DNA of 64,000 nt from Bugula neritina (Eukaryota; Bryozoa; Gymnolaemata; Cheilostomatida; Bugulidae). The first letter of the stretch is position 1. Every line of letters begins with the position of its first letter. The stretch is from NCBI GenBank assembly GCA_964035545.1, contig OZ037770.1, forward strand, positions 427,001 through 491,000, written 5' to 3'. Below are positions 23,295-36,000 of this stretch, piece by piece. The notes under the pieces were generated by a model. That model ran no database searches. It was not told where the DNA came from and worked only from the letters and a program-made list of their open reading frames with translations. A program made the translations under genes and the position numbers.

Positions 23295-25436
23295 ATATTA
23301 TGTAATATATATATATATTATTTATATTGTTTATATATTATTAAAAATATGTTAATATTTTATATTATATATGCTATAATACATTATTACATAAATACAT
23401 ATATTAAATAAGGAGCAATATAAGATGGTGTGGTAATGTATTGTATTAATATCTATATTATAAAATAAACACATAACATAAATATTAACTATATACCACC
23501 AAGTTAGGTCACTCTGTGAACTAAGTAACTCAACTGAACTTTTTATTCTCGCACTCAGGGGACACAACTCTCATCATTTGTATCTGTCTGTCTGTCACAT
23601 TTCTGCCACCCACTGTCAGTCTTGTCAGTGTAACGTAGCTCGTCTGTCTGTCCTGTTTCACAGCCACAACGAGTTGCAGAAAATAGACGAATACGCCTTC
23701 CTGACTTACAACCTCGTTCCCATCAACCTCACCGCGCTCGACCTCTCTCACAACTACATAGACTTCATAGCTGCCCGGACCTTCATCGGTGAGTAGATCT
23801 CAAGTTATCTTCTCTCTGTAAAGGGAAACAACTCCCACTTTTTCAGCTCTCTCTCTCACCTACCTGTCTAGGCACCTGTATAGACACCTGCAGACACCTG
23901 TCTACTAGTAACACGCTGACTATTCACAGGTAACATCTCCAAGGACTTGGTGAGACTGAATCTGAGTCATAATAGCCTCAAATCCTTTGAAACTGGAACA
24001 TTTGACGAGATGCCGTCTCTCACCACCCTCGATGTCTCGCATAACCGGTGAGTTTTATTTCTTTGTATTGTTACCACATTATCTCTATATTGTATTATGT
24101 TATCTCTATATTGTATTATTTTATCTCTATATTTTATTATGTTATCTCTATATTATATTATGTTATCTTAATATTGTATTATGTTATCTTTATATTATAT
24201 TATGTTACCTCTATATTGTATTATGTTATCTTTATATTGTATTATGTTATCTCTATATTATATTATGTTATCTCTATATTGTATTATGTTATCTTTATAT
24301 TATATTATGTTACCTCTATATTGTATTATGTTATCTTTATATTATATTATGTTATCTTTATCTTATTTTTATATTGTATGTATATATTACATTATTATTT
24401 AGTAAGTTATATTATATACTATACTTTGTAAGACACTTTGCGTTATATTTAAAACTGAAGTTATATTATATTACTATTAATGAAATGCAACTGTTCGTTC
24501 CGTCGTAATAAAATGACAAACTGTTACAAGAGAACTTTAGTAAACACTGTGAGTTATCTCCTTCCTGTCACAGCCTGGTGGATATAGACCCCCTCTGCAA
24601 CACCCCTTTCCGTCTCTTCACTTCCCTTGACCTCCAACACAACTTGATCTCTAAGTTTGAGGACCAGTGTCTGCAGTACGCATCTTCTCCCGTCTCTCTC
24701 AACCTCAACAACAATCTGCTCGGGTCTATGGACAGCTGCCACTTCGGGTAAGTGCGGAGTTGTCTTTCCTTCTGTCGGTTTTCTATCCTGAACCCTATCA
24801 GGTGCTGATTGAAGGCTCTTTTACTATTCAACTAGCATTTAATACATTTGAATTCATTGCATACCTTTGACTAACAACTCAGCCAACAAAGCCATAACTC
24901 TCTCTCTCTGTAGCCCTAGAGTGACAGTGGAGTACGACAACAATCCCCTCATCTGCGGCTGCTACTCCAACACCCCTCCCTTCTCCTGCTTCAAACTAGA
25001 CCAGCAGTCTAACACTACGACACTCACCACATCTCCGAGGTGTAGCAGCACCGGCAGCTGTTTGAAATGGAACTTCACCGTGTCCTACCAGCCAGTGCTG
25101 ACAGCGTTGAACAGGGAGTATGACATCACCGTGAAGATGCCGACAGCCCGTAGCTACAGGGTGGAGGTGTTTGAGTACTCCGGCGACAGCATGCAGGACG
25201 TGGATCAGCTGACTGCAACTCTGCTGCAGCTCAACTCTTCTGTAGTCAGTAGTTTCACGTCCTCAGGTTCTCTCCACATGCAGTCTAATTACACCCTCTG
25301 TTTGGGGGTTGGCAATCAGCGGAGGTGCGAGTTTCTGTTCCCCCCTTATTTCTACGCTCCTAATTCCGCCCCTGGCAGCAGTTTAAGTCCTGCTGTGGCA
25401 GCAATGTTCATACTTCTCTCCGCTCTGCTCTACTAA
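21162..25436 (+). CDS. Secreted, probably GPI-anchored leucine-rich repeat protein
   Basis: Six exons: 21162-21352, 22958-23080, 23664-23788, 23930-24047, 24574-24747 and 24914-25436, with phases agreeing throughout and a product of 417 residues. Order of parts: a signal peptide with core FLLALLLAG; a Cys-containing N-terminal cap; LRRs whose motifs LTALDLSHNYIDFI, LVRLNLSHNSL, LTTLDVSHNRL and FTSLDLQHNLI often lie across exon joints; an LRR C-terminal cap (NNPLICGCYS with further Cys); an unassigned beta-rich domain of about 120 residues; and a hydrophobic C-terminus (AVAAMFILLSALLY) without a basic tail, typical of GPI attachment. LRR ectodomains bind proteins in adhesion or recognition; the ligand is unknown. 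The ATG directly follows an acceptor (TTGTAG), so an upstream noncoding exon is likely. A poly(A) signal AATAAA lies about 50 bp after the stop. Confidence 0.85.
21356..21955. repeat. (TAG)n trinucleotide array in LRR-gene intron 1
   Basis: About 600 bp of TAG triplets with occasional ACT switches and CACCTAG interruptions, beginning at the first donor site of the LRR gene (the donor GTGAGTAG runs straight into the array). Confidence 0.95.
22420..22721. mobile_element. MITE with GTTGCRTTTATACC termini
   Basis: The left end GTTGCGTTTATACCTTCACG and the complement of the right end GTTGCATTTATACCTCTGCT are inverted repeats about 300 bp apart, in intron 1 of the LRR gene. Flanks are TTTA and TTTT, so the target duplication is short or eroded. 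No coding sequence; superfamily not assigned. Confidence 0.6.
23160..23345. repeat. (TA)n microsatellite
   Basis: Long TA dinucleotide tract with interruptions in intron 2 of the LRR gene. Confidence 0.9.
24071..24380. repeat. 21-bp minisatellite in LRR-gene intron 4
   Basis: Roughly 15 copies of TGTTATCTCTATATTGTATTA with T/C and A/G variants. Because 21 is a multiple of 3, each frame reads as a seven-residue periodic peptide, but the tract lies inside a well-defined intron. Confidence 0.9.
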
Positions 25437-27641
25437 ACTCTGACATTCATTTGAGACTCTATTCTTCAGAAATCAACTTAGTTTCTATAAAATAATAAAC
25501 TTTTACTATTCCTTCAAAATATTATTTATATATTCGTTACTGCTTCTGTGATGTAATCTTTATGTAATGCATTTGGGAGTTTAAATTGACATTTTGATAA
25601 TCTGCTCTTGGATGTATTTTATTTTGATGTATAATTTTTGAGTGCATCGACTGTACTACATTTGCCCAAGTCGTTTAGTACGTCGACTGTACAACGTACC
25701 CCAGTGCAATGTTCATTGTATAACCACTAAGCAGGGTGCCCCTGAATATTATACTCTTCCTGTTCATGCCATTTGCTGTAAATAAAATATTTTTGTAATG
25801 ATTTTTTGTACTTTAAATAAACTAATTGCTTTAACAAAACACATTTAGTTATTTGTTTGGGGCTGTTGTACACGACCCCACCTGCTGTGCTACATCTAAT
25901 ATAACAGTAGTTTAGCTAACTATCTTTAAATACTGCATCCTAAACTAAAATTCCAAGCTAATTCCAATAATTTATCAAAAACATTAATTCAGTTCAATTA
26001 GAAAATAATTGATGAATGTTTTCATTGGTTGCTAGTTTCACTACTTATTTTGTGATCGAATCAAATTTGGAAGTATAATGCTATTCATTTTAATATATTG
26101 ATTTAGTTCAACTAAAAATCTCAGTATATTATACAGAGCTTTATGGGATACTATTTCAAATTCTTTAAATAATCTATTAATCCCTTGCCTACTCTTAGAA
26201 GCTGCAACACAGAAGTTAAAATAAAGCTTTTTGACATGAAAGCTTTGCAGCTATGACTCATCATGTAGCTTGTATGAGTCAGTGCAGCTCAGGGACTGAG
26301 CCAGCGGTGGTTAGATTAGCAGAAGGTCAACTTACTAGCTGTTTTGATGAATTTTATATGAATTAATGAGATTTATGTATGCAATATCTTACTGGTTTCA
26401 GTGCTTGTAAGTATTTAATTGTGTTTCTTTTTTGTTCAAATTATTTTTTTGAGATGCATAAGCTCTTTTAATTAAGTTTTCGATAATAAGTATTACTTTA
26501 ACAAGAACTAATACTGTTTATACAGTCAGTAAATTGCTAAATCGAATGAAATAAACTACTGCTGATGATAGTCTAGTAATTGAGATTATGATGTAACTGT
26601 ATATAGTGTGGAAAACGGGCATTTATACTGACCTATAAAATATTATATACTGGTTCAACTTGTTAAGGTAATTATGTAATGTGTTGGGAATTCCATCTCA
26701 CTCTCTCACTACAGCGTAATAACAAGTGACAAAGTGATGTATATCAAATCATGAGTAGCCTATGGGTATACCAAGTTAGAAGTACAAGAGCAAGTGCTAG
26801 CACATTATAATAGCAGTAGAAGTGGCAGAATAAAATACTATTCACATACGTGACGTCAATCAAGTAAATTGAATTGAATGCATTAATTGTTGGGGACTCC
26901 CCCTATTTTCCCAATCGATGTTAATTAGTTAGTTGTTAGTCAGTTAGTTAGCTTCTCGTACTGATTGTGATACGACGGAATCAACGCAAGGTTTGCAGTA
27001 TACGGTATTATAGTCATCCATCATTTGGGTTTGCCTCATCAAACATAATATTATATGACGTATATTTGTATGTTAGAGAATTGCAGTTCATTTTGATTTT
27101 CTAGTGCAGACAACTGAAACATCACGGGAAAATAATCAATTCAGTATTATAGCATAAAAGTAGTGTTACTATTCATGTTAGGATTAGGGAGAGCATGAAA
27201 TGTTTATTTATTCATTCGTGACACGTAGGTATAAGCAGTTTTTGGTACTTTGACTACTTAACTGGATGATAGAGAGCTCCTGAGTTCTGACATCTGCCAA
27301 CTAGGTTACTAGCATACAACATAGCAGGGCTCATTGTTGGTTAAACTGTGGAAACTCTACTTCCGCCACTTGGGGTAGAGATATTTGATTGGCTGCTATG
27401 TTTACAGGAGATTAGGTATGCTAGAGATTTCCCTGGTTTGGTAGTCCTACAATTGAAATATAAAAATAATTCAATGAATCAGCCATGAATGTACAAACTG
27501 ATCATTAACAACTTTGTTCAGCATTCATGTTGTAATATTATATTTAGCACATTCAGGTAATTAGTAGGAGTTATCTAACCACCGGCTCATTATTGAATTA
27601 CGGAATACTGTAGTCAGTCACCATAGATACGTGTCAACAAC
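25437..27641. other. Intergenic region between LRR and TRIM genes
   Basis: 3' flank of the LRR gene (AATAAA at about 25489 and again near 25783), then about 2 kb of AT-rich DNA without supported genes. The last 60 bp before 27642 are nearly identical to the sequence before the second TRIM copy and look like its 5' untranslated region. Confidence 0.5.
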
Positions 27642-30600
27642 ATGGCCTCCTCAGAACCAACATGTGCTTTCTGTATGAGCAATCTGAATCAAATGCAAGA
27701 TCCTAGAAAACTTCCGTGTGATCACATTTTCTGTCTGGAGTGCCTGAAGAGTGACTTTGGAATTGACGGGACGAGCACGAAATGCCCGATCTGCGGGTGA
27801 GTAGACAAACTCAATGGGCCACAAGCTAAAACTGGAAGAAACCGAGGTGTGTTGGTGCTGTAGCTAGGGAACAGGTATGATGATTCCCACGTTCACACTT
27901 TATCTTCTCTCTCAAAAGAATAAGCCATGCGAAGGCTCAATACAAAAAATAATATTTAAAACAAAAGCAGGTCAACAATTATTTTACTGCATGTTATAGA
28001 CTGACTATTATTTCGAAGGCAAATTTTTCAAAAGGTTATATTAAATCTAAGTTTCAACATTGCTATTAATATCTGTTTTCATTAGAGAATAGAGATACAG
28101 TGCAAAAATATAAGTAAAATTCGTACAACAAAGAATATTCTTGCTAAACCTATCAAAATTCAATAATAGATCTTTTTTTGAGGTTTTTTAAAGTCAATAC
28201 AAAAATTTAGCTTTTTGTTATTTAAAGATTAGTAGTATGCATGTTTTCATTAGAAGTTTTTGTCTATTCCTAAACTGATTACTGGTCTGACATTTTCTAT
28301 AGAGCTCTGCACGAGGACTTGGATATGGACGAGTTGGAGGCAGTAGACGACAACTCCGATGAACAAGGAAGTGTCTCTAAATATCCTCCCATTTCCTGTT
28401 CCCGCAACTGTAACGAAAATGCGCTTTTTTTCTGTGGAGACTGCAGTGCTAAACTGTGTCAAGATCATAAAGAGGTCAGTATTTGACCTTGAATTGTTGG
28501 TATAACATAACTCAGCTACTGTTAGGTCTGGTTTAAATAATTATTCTTTTCAATTTCCGGTTTAAGTACAGTTTATCTGTGAATATGATGTCCTAAATTC
28601 ATTTTATTCTCTACTATACAGGCCCACGACTCTTTCCTGGGTGACACTCATAAGTTTATCTCCTTCAATGAGTACCGTCGTATACCCGAGAGGTATGATC
28701 AGCCAATCTGTCTTCTACATGCAAAGAACTTGTCTCTAGCCTGTGAAATCTGTGACATGCTAGCCTGTGAGGAGTGTGACTTGAATTCTAATTGCGAGAA
28801 TTACAGTAAGTATATATTGAAAAATAATTTTGCCCTCATTGGGATTTGAACCTGAGACCTCTGGCTTATGAAAGCAAGTGTGCTAACCATTACACCACGG
28901 GACCACTGGGTAGAATCATCACTACATATATAAGTTGTATACCCGCCTGTTGTTATAGCTGGAATTAATGAAAAGGCACAGAATACTATGAGAATAATTA
29001 GTTTGCTGCTTGTTAGAAGATTTAAATATTCAAACTTCTCTCACGCTATGACGACCTCCATTTTGGTAGATTGTTGTTAAATATGGTACTATTGAGCAGA
29101 TTTCCTGTGTCTTGACTGTCGTATTTTTTAATCTTAATGTCTCCCTCGTCTCAAACTGCTGGCTAATAGTTATCTTTTGGCTGATATGTTTAGTTTTACT
29201 GTTTCAATCTCTTCTCTCCATCTCTCTAGTATGTCTAGTCTTAAACTTTTGGTATCCCAGAAGACAAGATTATCAATGCTAATTGTGGGCTAGCTTTCTC
29301 AACATTTTCTGTAGTCAAATCCGTAACTATATGATTAAAAACAACTGAATAAGTACTGCCCAGGAACCATTTAGATATTGTAGGTGTATAAGTATTTTTA
29401 TATAAAGTTCATTTTCTACTTTCTATATTTTCTTGGAGCTAAAACAGTCAAGCAGGAGATGGGCTCCGTGAAAAATTTTGTCTTCTAAAGACGATTTTGG
29501 TTTTGGTTGATGATGCTCTCTAGGTCTCTCTTTTACTTTTTTCTCCAATCAATAGATTTAAGCACTTCTAAGCATGAATACTTGCGAACAGATGGCTCCC
29601 ACAAGTTTGAATCACTTGCCAAGAGAGAGAAAAAGCTGACCAATGAATACAAAGAGTCTGTCAAACAGATTTCTCAAATGCACACAGAGTTCAGTCAAAA
29701 TAAGAAAGAAACTTTCTACAGATTTGAAGATCTCGTGACGGAATACCAAGAGGAAGAAAAACTGAAAGAGTTAGACAAGATGGTGACGGAACAGGTCAGT
29801 AAACTAAACTAATAAGATTTTTGAAATCGTTTCAAAGTGATTTGCATCTCATGAAGAAATTGACAACTTTCCTTTTCAGAATCATTTAAAACTTTGAATT
29901 AATCTGACAACCTAATGTTGACAGAGATCTACATGGTGCAACTCTGTCTCATGAGTTTCCCGACTGTTTCCTATTTCTTACTTGTGAGTTAATCTAATGG
30001 GTCCGAACCAATAAGCAACTTGTACTGCTAGATACCTTTAAACATAAGCTGGAGAAAGAATGTTGTTTGAACTCTATTAACAGATAGCTGATGTGGGTAA
30101 CTGTAACAGACATCTAAACAGAATAAATAAATTTTTGTTGCAAATTCATTCAGATAGCTGAGATTAACAGACAAGCAGAAATAAGGAGACAGGAGATCAG
30201 GAGGTTTCCCGCTATAATGGATAAGAAAGTGACGCGTTACACAGATGAGCTACAGACTAAGGAGGACCAACTAGGAGATCTAGAACATTCTCTAAGTCTG
30301 ATGATGAGAGAGTGTCATGTAGCTGAGATGATTAGACAGAACAAAGAAAACAAGGAGAAAATACAGCAAGCCTTAGCTCTTACCACTGGCTCTTGTAATA
30401 TCTTGAGGGAAATGGTGGTCGCCCCTACAGGTTGGTAACATTTCATTTTTCAGACTGCAGTAGTCATGCTTCAGCTGTATTTTATGTTTAGTCTTGAAAT
30501 AGACATGCGCAGACATAATGTTGTTGTTTTGTAACAAAAAGTACCAGTGAAGCATAAGATATAATAGCTAAATGTGTGTGTGCAAAGTTGTAATATATTA

Positions 30601-32011
30601 TATCAGAATGTAAAAACCTGGTTCACTTTTTATCAGTAGGTATAACATTGTTCTCAAAACATTGTATTATTATATCATAATTTATAGTGTCTGATATAGT
30701 GTCAAATTTGTGATCAATACATGCTTTTTGCTTCCCGTCACTAAAACTGCAAATCAAAGAGTTTTACAAGGCAGCTTTTTTCAGGAAATGTGGGAAAAAT
30801 TGAGGCATCGCTGAGACCCCTGATTCCCACAAAGTTGACAAAGCTGTTCAATGGCTCATCCAATGTACAAGTCAGTCACATGACGCTGACAGATTGCGGA
30901 GATCTGCTGCTCTACTCGTCTGGAGAAGTTAAGATTATGGATCTCAACATGAAGCTCACTAAAGCCTCAAAGGTCATAAGGAATGTTTGTTGTTTGGCTC
31001 AGTTTAAAGATGTAGTGTTTGTGGTAACCTATGCGAAAAATATGTTGAAGTGTTCCAGTTACAGATATAGTACTTTGTCTGAGTTAAATAAGATATGTGG
31101 GTACCGTGCTGAAATTTTATCTCGCCCAGTTGCCGTCTGTGAGAAGTATGTTGTGCTGGTTAACAATTCCAGCTACTACTATTGCCTTCGGGTGTATGAC
31201 CACAGTGATGTATATCAACGCAGTGTTCATTTAAAGCACAAAATTCAAGGGATATGGGCGCTTGCCAACTCTAGTATACTGATAAGAACGGATCAAGGCC
31301 AGAACTTGAAGCTGGACACCACCACGTTTGTACTCCATGATTGTGGGAAGAGTTCTGTTGCTCCCTTAACTACAGATGGTGCCGGTTTGTGCTATGATGC
31401 TCCTTGGACAGGAAACAGGCAGATCAGAACTATTTCCTGCCGCAAGATTGGCTCAGGTGATTCTAACTAAAATATATTTTGTTCCCAGAGCATAAAAGAC
31501 ACATAAAAATTTAAAAAAGTGTTTGTTCCGTGGGCTGAGGTAAAGGATGTTACTTGTGTGAATAATGTAGGTAACTTCCTGATCTAAAATTTAGTGTACT
31601 GTAATACCTAAACTTCTTGGAATCACTAAACCTAAGCTACAGTCATCGGCTGAACACTATAGCTACAGCTGATTTCACTACCCTGACATTATGACTCTAA
31701 AAAATATTTAAATATATAAAAACATTAGTGACAGATTCTTGTCAAAGGTTCTGATTATACAATTTCGCATATATACATGTAATTTGTACGTTATTGAAGT
31801 TTTCAAGCACTTGGTTTTTTCTATTGTTTTGAGCTTGTTTCAACAATTGCATTTGAAAAAAATTGTTCAACAAATCGTTTTAGGTGACGAGTTGTCAGGG
31901 AGTTTCAACACGGAAGAGTACAAATATATCCGCTCCATGAGTATTAAAGGCAGTCTACTTGCTTTGACTGATGACGATTGTAGGCTTCATGTCTACAACA
32001 TGCACTACTGA
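27642..32011 (+). CDS. TRIM-type protein, copy 1 (RING, B-boxes, coiled coil, beta-propeller-like)
   Basis: Seven exons: 27642-27796, 28303-28474, 28622-28805, 29592-29794, 30154-30430, 30785-31456 and 31884-32011; phases agree, giving 596 residues. Exon 1 encodes a C3HC4 RING finger (CAFC, LPCDHIFCLEC, KCPIC). Exons 2-3 carry two B-box-like zinc modules (CSRNC, FCGDC, LCQDHK; then ICLLHAKNLSLACEICDMLA). Exons 4-5 are Glu/Lys-rich coiled coil. Exons 6-7 form a beta-strand-rich domain resembling the propellers of TRIM-NHL/TRIM56-like proteins. TRIM proteins are mostly E3 ubiquitin ligases in the cytoplasm; the substrate here is unknown. The exon 5 donor is weak (GTTGGT; copy 2 has GTAAGT). If intron 6 is retained, the protein ends in GSGDSN. 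It is the upstream member of a tandem pair. Confidence 0.85.
28828..28925 (-). mobile_element. tRNA-derived mini-SINE
   Basis: On the minus strand: a CTACCCAG leader, GGTCCCGTGGTGTAATGGTTAG (A-box region), and B-box GGTTCAAATCC, ending GCAAAATTATTTTT. The same leader and tail occur in the copy at 33645-33760, so this is a dispersed repeat and not a tRNA gene. It lies in intron 3 of TRIM copy 1. Confidence 0.75.
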
Positions 32012-32190
32012 CTCATCACTATCACCTTTACTACTGACTCATCACTATCATACTCAATACTCACTCATCACTATCATACTCAATACTCACTCATCACTAT
32101 CATACTCAATACTCACTCATCACTATCATACTCAATACTCACTCATCACTGTCGTATTTATAACTTATACTCACTCATCACTATCGCAAC
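32005..32190. repeat. 26-bp tandem repeat beginning at the TRIM copy 1 stop codon
   Basis: Units of TCACTATCATACTCAATACTCACTCA, about five full copies plus degenerate ones. The first units duplicate the sequence around the stop codon (CTACTGACTCATCACTATCA appears twice). Copy 2 has no such array. Confidence 0.85.
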
Positions 32191-33038
32191 AAATGCGTTA
32201 TCTTGATTACTTTAACCTAGCTGTTTTTATGTTGGCACAACAATATTATGCTAAGAAGAAAAAAATTGTTTTGAGCTGTATTATAGTCAAAACATAATCA
32301 CAAACTAAAAGAGTTCAATTTTGCATATATACTATAGCATTTGTAATTGAAGATATAGTTTTTAAATTATTTTAATTTAAAGAAAATTTATGTGATTTAT
32401 TATTTTTATATAACCTATGATATGATTTTAGTAAAAAATATTTTTGATTTTAGTGTAAATTATATATATTTCTATAATAACATATACTGTTTGTTCATCT
32501 ATCATGCTTGTAGCATAAATTCCATGAAAAGGAACATTAATAGGAATGTGTTATAAAATATAATGCAGAAACAATATTATGCAACAAAATTTTGTTTTCC
32601 TGATGGTTAGTGAATGGATTATTGTAGATTATTTTGTTATTGTGTGTTAGGCCTTTGGTGAATTTGATCTGAGAAGTACACATAAATCTACTCTATTACT
32701 ACAATGTATACTCGCATACATTTATTTATATCACAGAACTCACATCTGCCACACTAATTGATGTTAAAAACATTTTATCCTGACAGCCAATGAAATAGAT
32801 ACTGGCGTAGTGTGTTGTGAACAAAGGGAAAAATTCCCCTGTTAAGTTGGGGAATTCCCCTAGATGAGTTAGGATATTACATGACGTGTTCAACTTCCTA
32901 ATACTTACTGTCAGTAACGAGCAGCAGCTGTAAGAAAGAGCTTCAGCTTGAATGCAAATGCGTGATTGAGTTCCAATTTATCAAATTGAATTGTGTTTAG
33001 AGGTACTAAGTCAGTCACCATAAATACGTGTCAACAAC
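32012..33038. other. Spacer between the TRIM copies
   Basis: 3' flank of TRIM copy 1, including the 26-bp repeat listed separately, then AT-rich sequence. The last 40 bp match the 5' flank of copy 1. Confidence 0.5.
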
Positions 33039-36000
33039 ATGGCCTCCTCAGGACCAACATGTGCTTTCTGTATGAGCAACCTGAATCAAATGCAGGATCC
33101 TAGAAAACTTCCGTGTGATCACATTTTCTGTCTGGAGTGCCTGAAGAGTGACTTTGGAAGTGACGGGACGAGCACGAAATGCCCGATCTGTGGGTGAGTA
33201 ACTGTAGTTACATATTATTTTGATTGAATAAAGTAAACCCTATATATAACTTGCCATCCTAAATATCATGAAAGCAACGAGTTGTCAAAGTGAATACAAA
33301 AAGTTTTGCTAATATTTTTCACATAGAAAATTTGAACTCACTTCAACTTCTGGAAATATTAGTTATAACTTTGGTAAATCTGAAAGTCTTATACCACATG
33401 GAACAGAATTTCAATGCATAACTAGCAAACACTTTGCTTTGGAGGGGAGTGTGCAGATCTTTTCCTGTATGGTGGTTGGCTAAGCACCATTTATTGATTC
33501 CACTTATCCACTTTTCGCACTACTCATCCTAGTCAGTTGCACATCATTGGAAATAGTAAGTGAACTTTCAGAATAAAATGACATGTAAGATAGGCCGCAG
33601 TGAAGGCATTGAATAATACAGTTGGTCAATTACTGTAAAAGTTAGTAAAAAAATAATTTTGCTTCCACTGGGATTTGAACCTAAAAACCTTCGGCTTGCA
33701 AGCAAGTGTGCTAACCATTACACCACGGGACCACTGGGTAAACTCAACACTACAGTTAGCATCATACTCTATGTGTAGCAGATTTACACAGCATGTACTT
33801 CACACAGGAAATGTGGCAAGTAAGCTTCAAATAATAACTGATCACTACTTTGCATTGAAGTAAACTTTACAAATATGTATATTCATATTTTCAGTTGATT
33901 TTATATATAATCTACAGTCACAGCTAATCACAGTGTTAGTGAACTAGGAGACACATAAGTTATTTACATATATACAGCATGACCCTTAGGAAAATTTCAT
34001 CTAAATTGTTTTTATTAGAAGTTTTGTCTCTATATTTATTAACTGATCACTGGTGTGACATTTTCTAGAGCTCTGCACGAGGACCTGGATATGGACGAGT
34101 TGGAGGCGGTAGATGGCAACTCCGATAAACAAGGAAGTGTCTCTAAATATCCTCCCATTTCCTGTTCCCGCAACTGTAACGAAAATGCGCTTTTTTTCTG
34201 TGGAGACTGCAGTGCTAAACTGTGTCAAGATCATAAAGAGGTCAGTATTTGACCTTGAATTGTCAGTATAATATAACTCAGCTACTGTTAAGTCTGGTTT
34301 AAATAGTTATTCTTTTCAACTTCCGGTTTAAGTACAGTTTATCTGTGTTGTACTAATCATGCTTAAACTTATTATAGACATTTTCCTTTCAAAAAATATA
34401 GAATAATTTAAAATTCTTATAGCTGGAATATGCTGCCTAACAATCTTCTGTCAGGCGAGTTCAATTTCAGTTTGTCCTTCGTCAGTTTATGCTGAAAGTT
34501 TTGTTCAGTGAAACCGTAGTCTTCTCTAGCTATTAAGAAAGTTCACTGCATGTTATAGTTTTGAGTTTACCCAGCAGTCCTCGTGGTGTAATGGTTAGTG
34601 TGTCTGCCTGCAAGCCGGAGGTTTCGGGTTCGAATCCCGGTGAAGGCAAAAGTTTTATACATGTCTATGCGTTGAGGTCAGCCATCTGAAGCTATAAGTA
34701 AAGTCAAATAATTTTTAACATGGTGGATTGATTTGTTTCCGTATTGATAGAATTGAGATTGAGTGTAGAAGATAAGATACATTTTATAGGAAAAACAATA
34801 GATATGCACAAACACTAAGAATAGGTAATAAAGGTATTACTTGAAGGAAAACTTCTGCTAGTGTAATATGTTATAACTCTACAGAATAAAGGCTTACTCC
34901 AAACTTGGACTCAGCCCTCAGACTTCTAACTTGTAAGCCAGCATGCAACCATTACACTGCCAAGAATATTGGAGAATATTAACACTACAATATTGTGTTG
35001 CTTCGAATTTTTACATAACAAGTGTTTTGAAGATGAATCAAGTTCGTCTGTGTTTATTTTGTCTCCATAGAAACCCCTAGATTGATTGAAACAATCTCCT
35101 AAACTCATTTTATTATCCACCATACAGGCCCATGACTCCTTCCTCGGTGACACTCATAAGTTTATCCCCTTCAATGAGTACCGTCGTATACCCGAGAGGT
35201 ATGATCAACCAATCTGTCCTCTGCATGCAAAGAACTTGTCTCTAGCCTGTGAAACCTGTGACATGCTAGCCTGTGAGGAGTGTGACTTGACCTCTAATTG
35301 CGGAAATTACAGTAAGTGTATATAAGTTATATACCCCTGTTGATATAGCTCGGAATGACGAAAGGTATAGAGCAGGGGTGTCCAACCTTTTCAGACCGAG
35401 GGCCACCCTGCAAGTTTCAGCTTGAGCCGAGGGCCACAACATTTCTTCTGTTTTTAAAAATCAATTTTCAAGATTCATTAAGCATCTGCAGGCTATATGT
35501 ATTGTAATTATAAGCAATGGCTAGGCTTTGCATTTTTATTAAAATCATAACACATTTAAATCGATATTTATGAATGTGTGTATACGCATTCAGTTAAAAT
35601 AGGTAAACAAGAAACATAAATACAAAATTGTAACCAAACTCAAATTATACATATATACATACAAAGTAAATATTCATGATTGCGCATGCAAATTTAAACA
35701 AGATATGCCAGTGCTAAGAGTCTGTACTCATATACCGGTATAGTTATATTTTACAACCATCAGTGAGACACTTGTGAGTACGCAGTGAGTATTGTTTGCC
35801 TTGAACAATTCTGTTAATATCTGGTTTCGTATTAGAACATATATAACCCTTAGTTGCTGGACTAAGTGCTGACTAGTGAGTGAAGTGTGATATTTATTTT
35901 TGTGTATTTCATTTGACTAAAAATTGAAAGTTCAAACCTTCAAGCCATCTCAGTGGTAGTGCAGTGCAGTACAGTATCTAACAATAGTATGCAATGAAAG

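Noticed and set aside
23987-24508. 173-codon Tyr/Leu/Ile/Cys-periodic frame
   Set aside because: It is the 21-bp minisatellite inside an intron with clear flanking splice sites.
26880-27000. Sequence starting TGTTGGGGACTCC as a possible LTR edge
   Set aside because: No matching end or target duplication found.
34470-34520. Second hammerhead-like CTGACGA on the minus strand
   Set aside because: No GAAA after a pairing stem II and no cleavage-site stem; the core is not satisfied.
34576-34650. Functional tRNA-Cys(GCA) gene
   Set aside because: T-arm is perfect, but anticodon stem has a mismatch, the body does not resemble animal tRNA-Cys, and the upstream leader is shared with dispersed copies; SINE is more likely.
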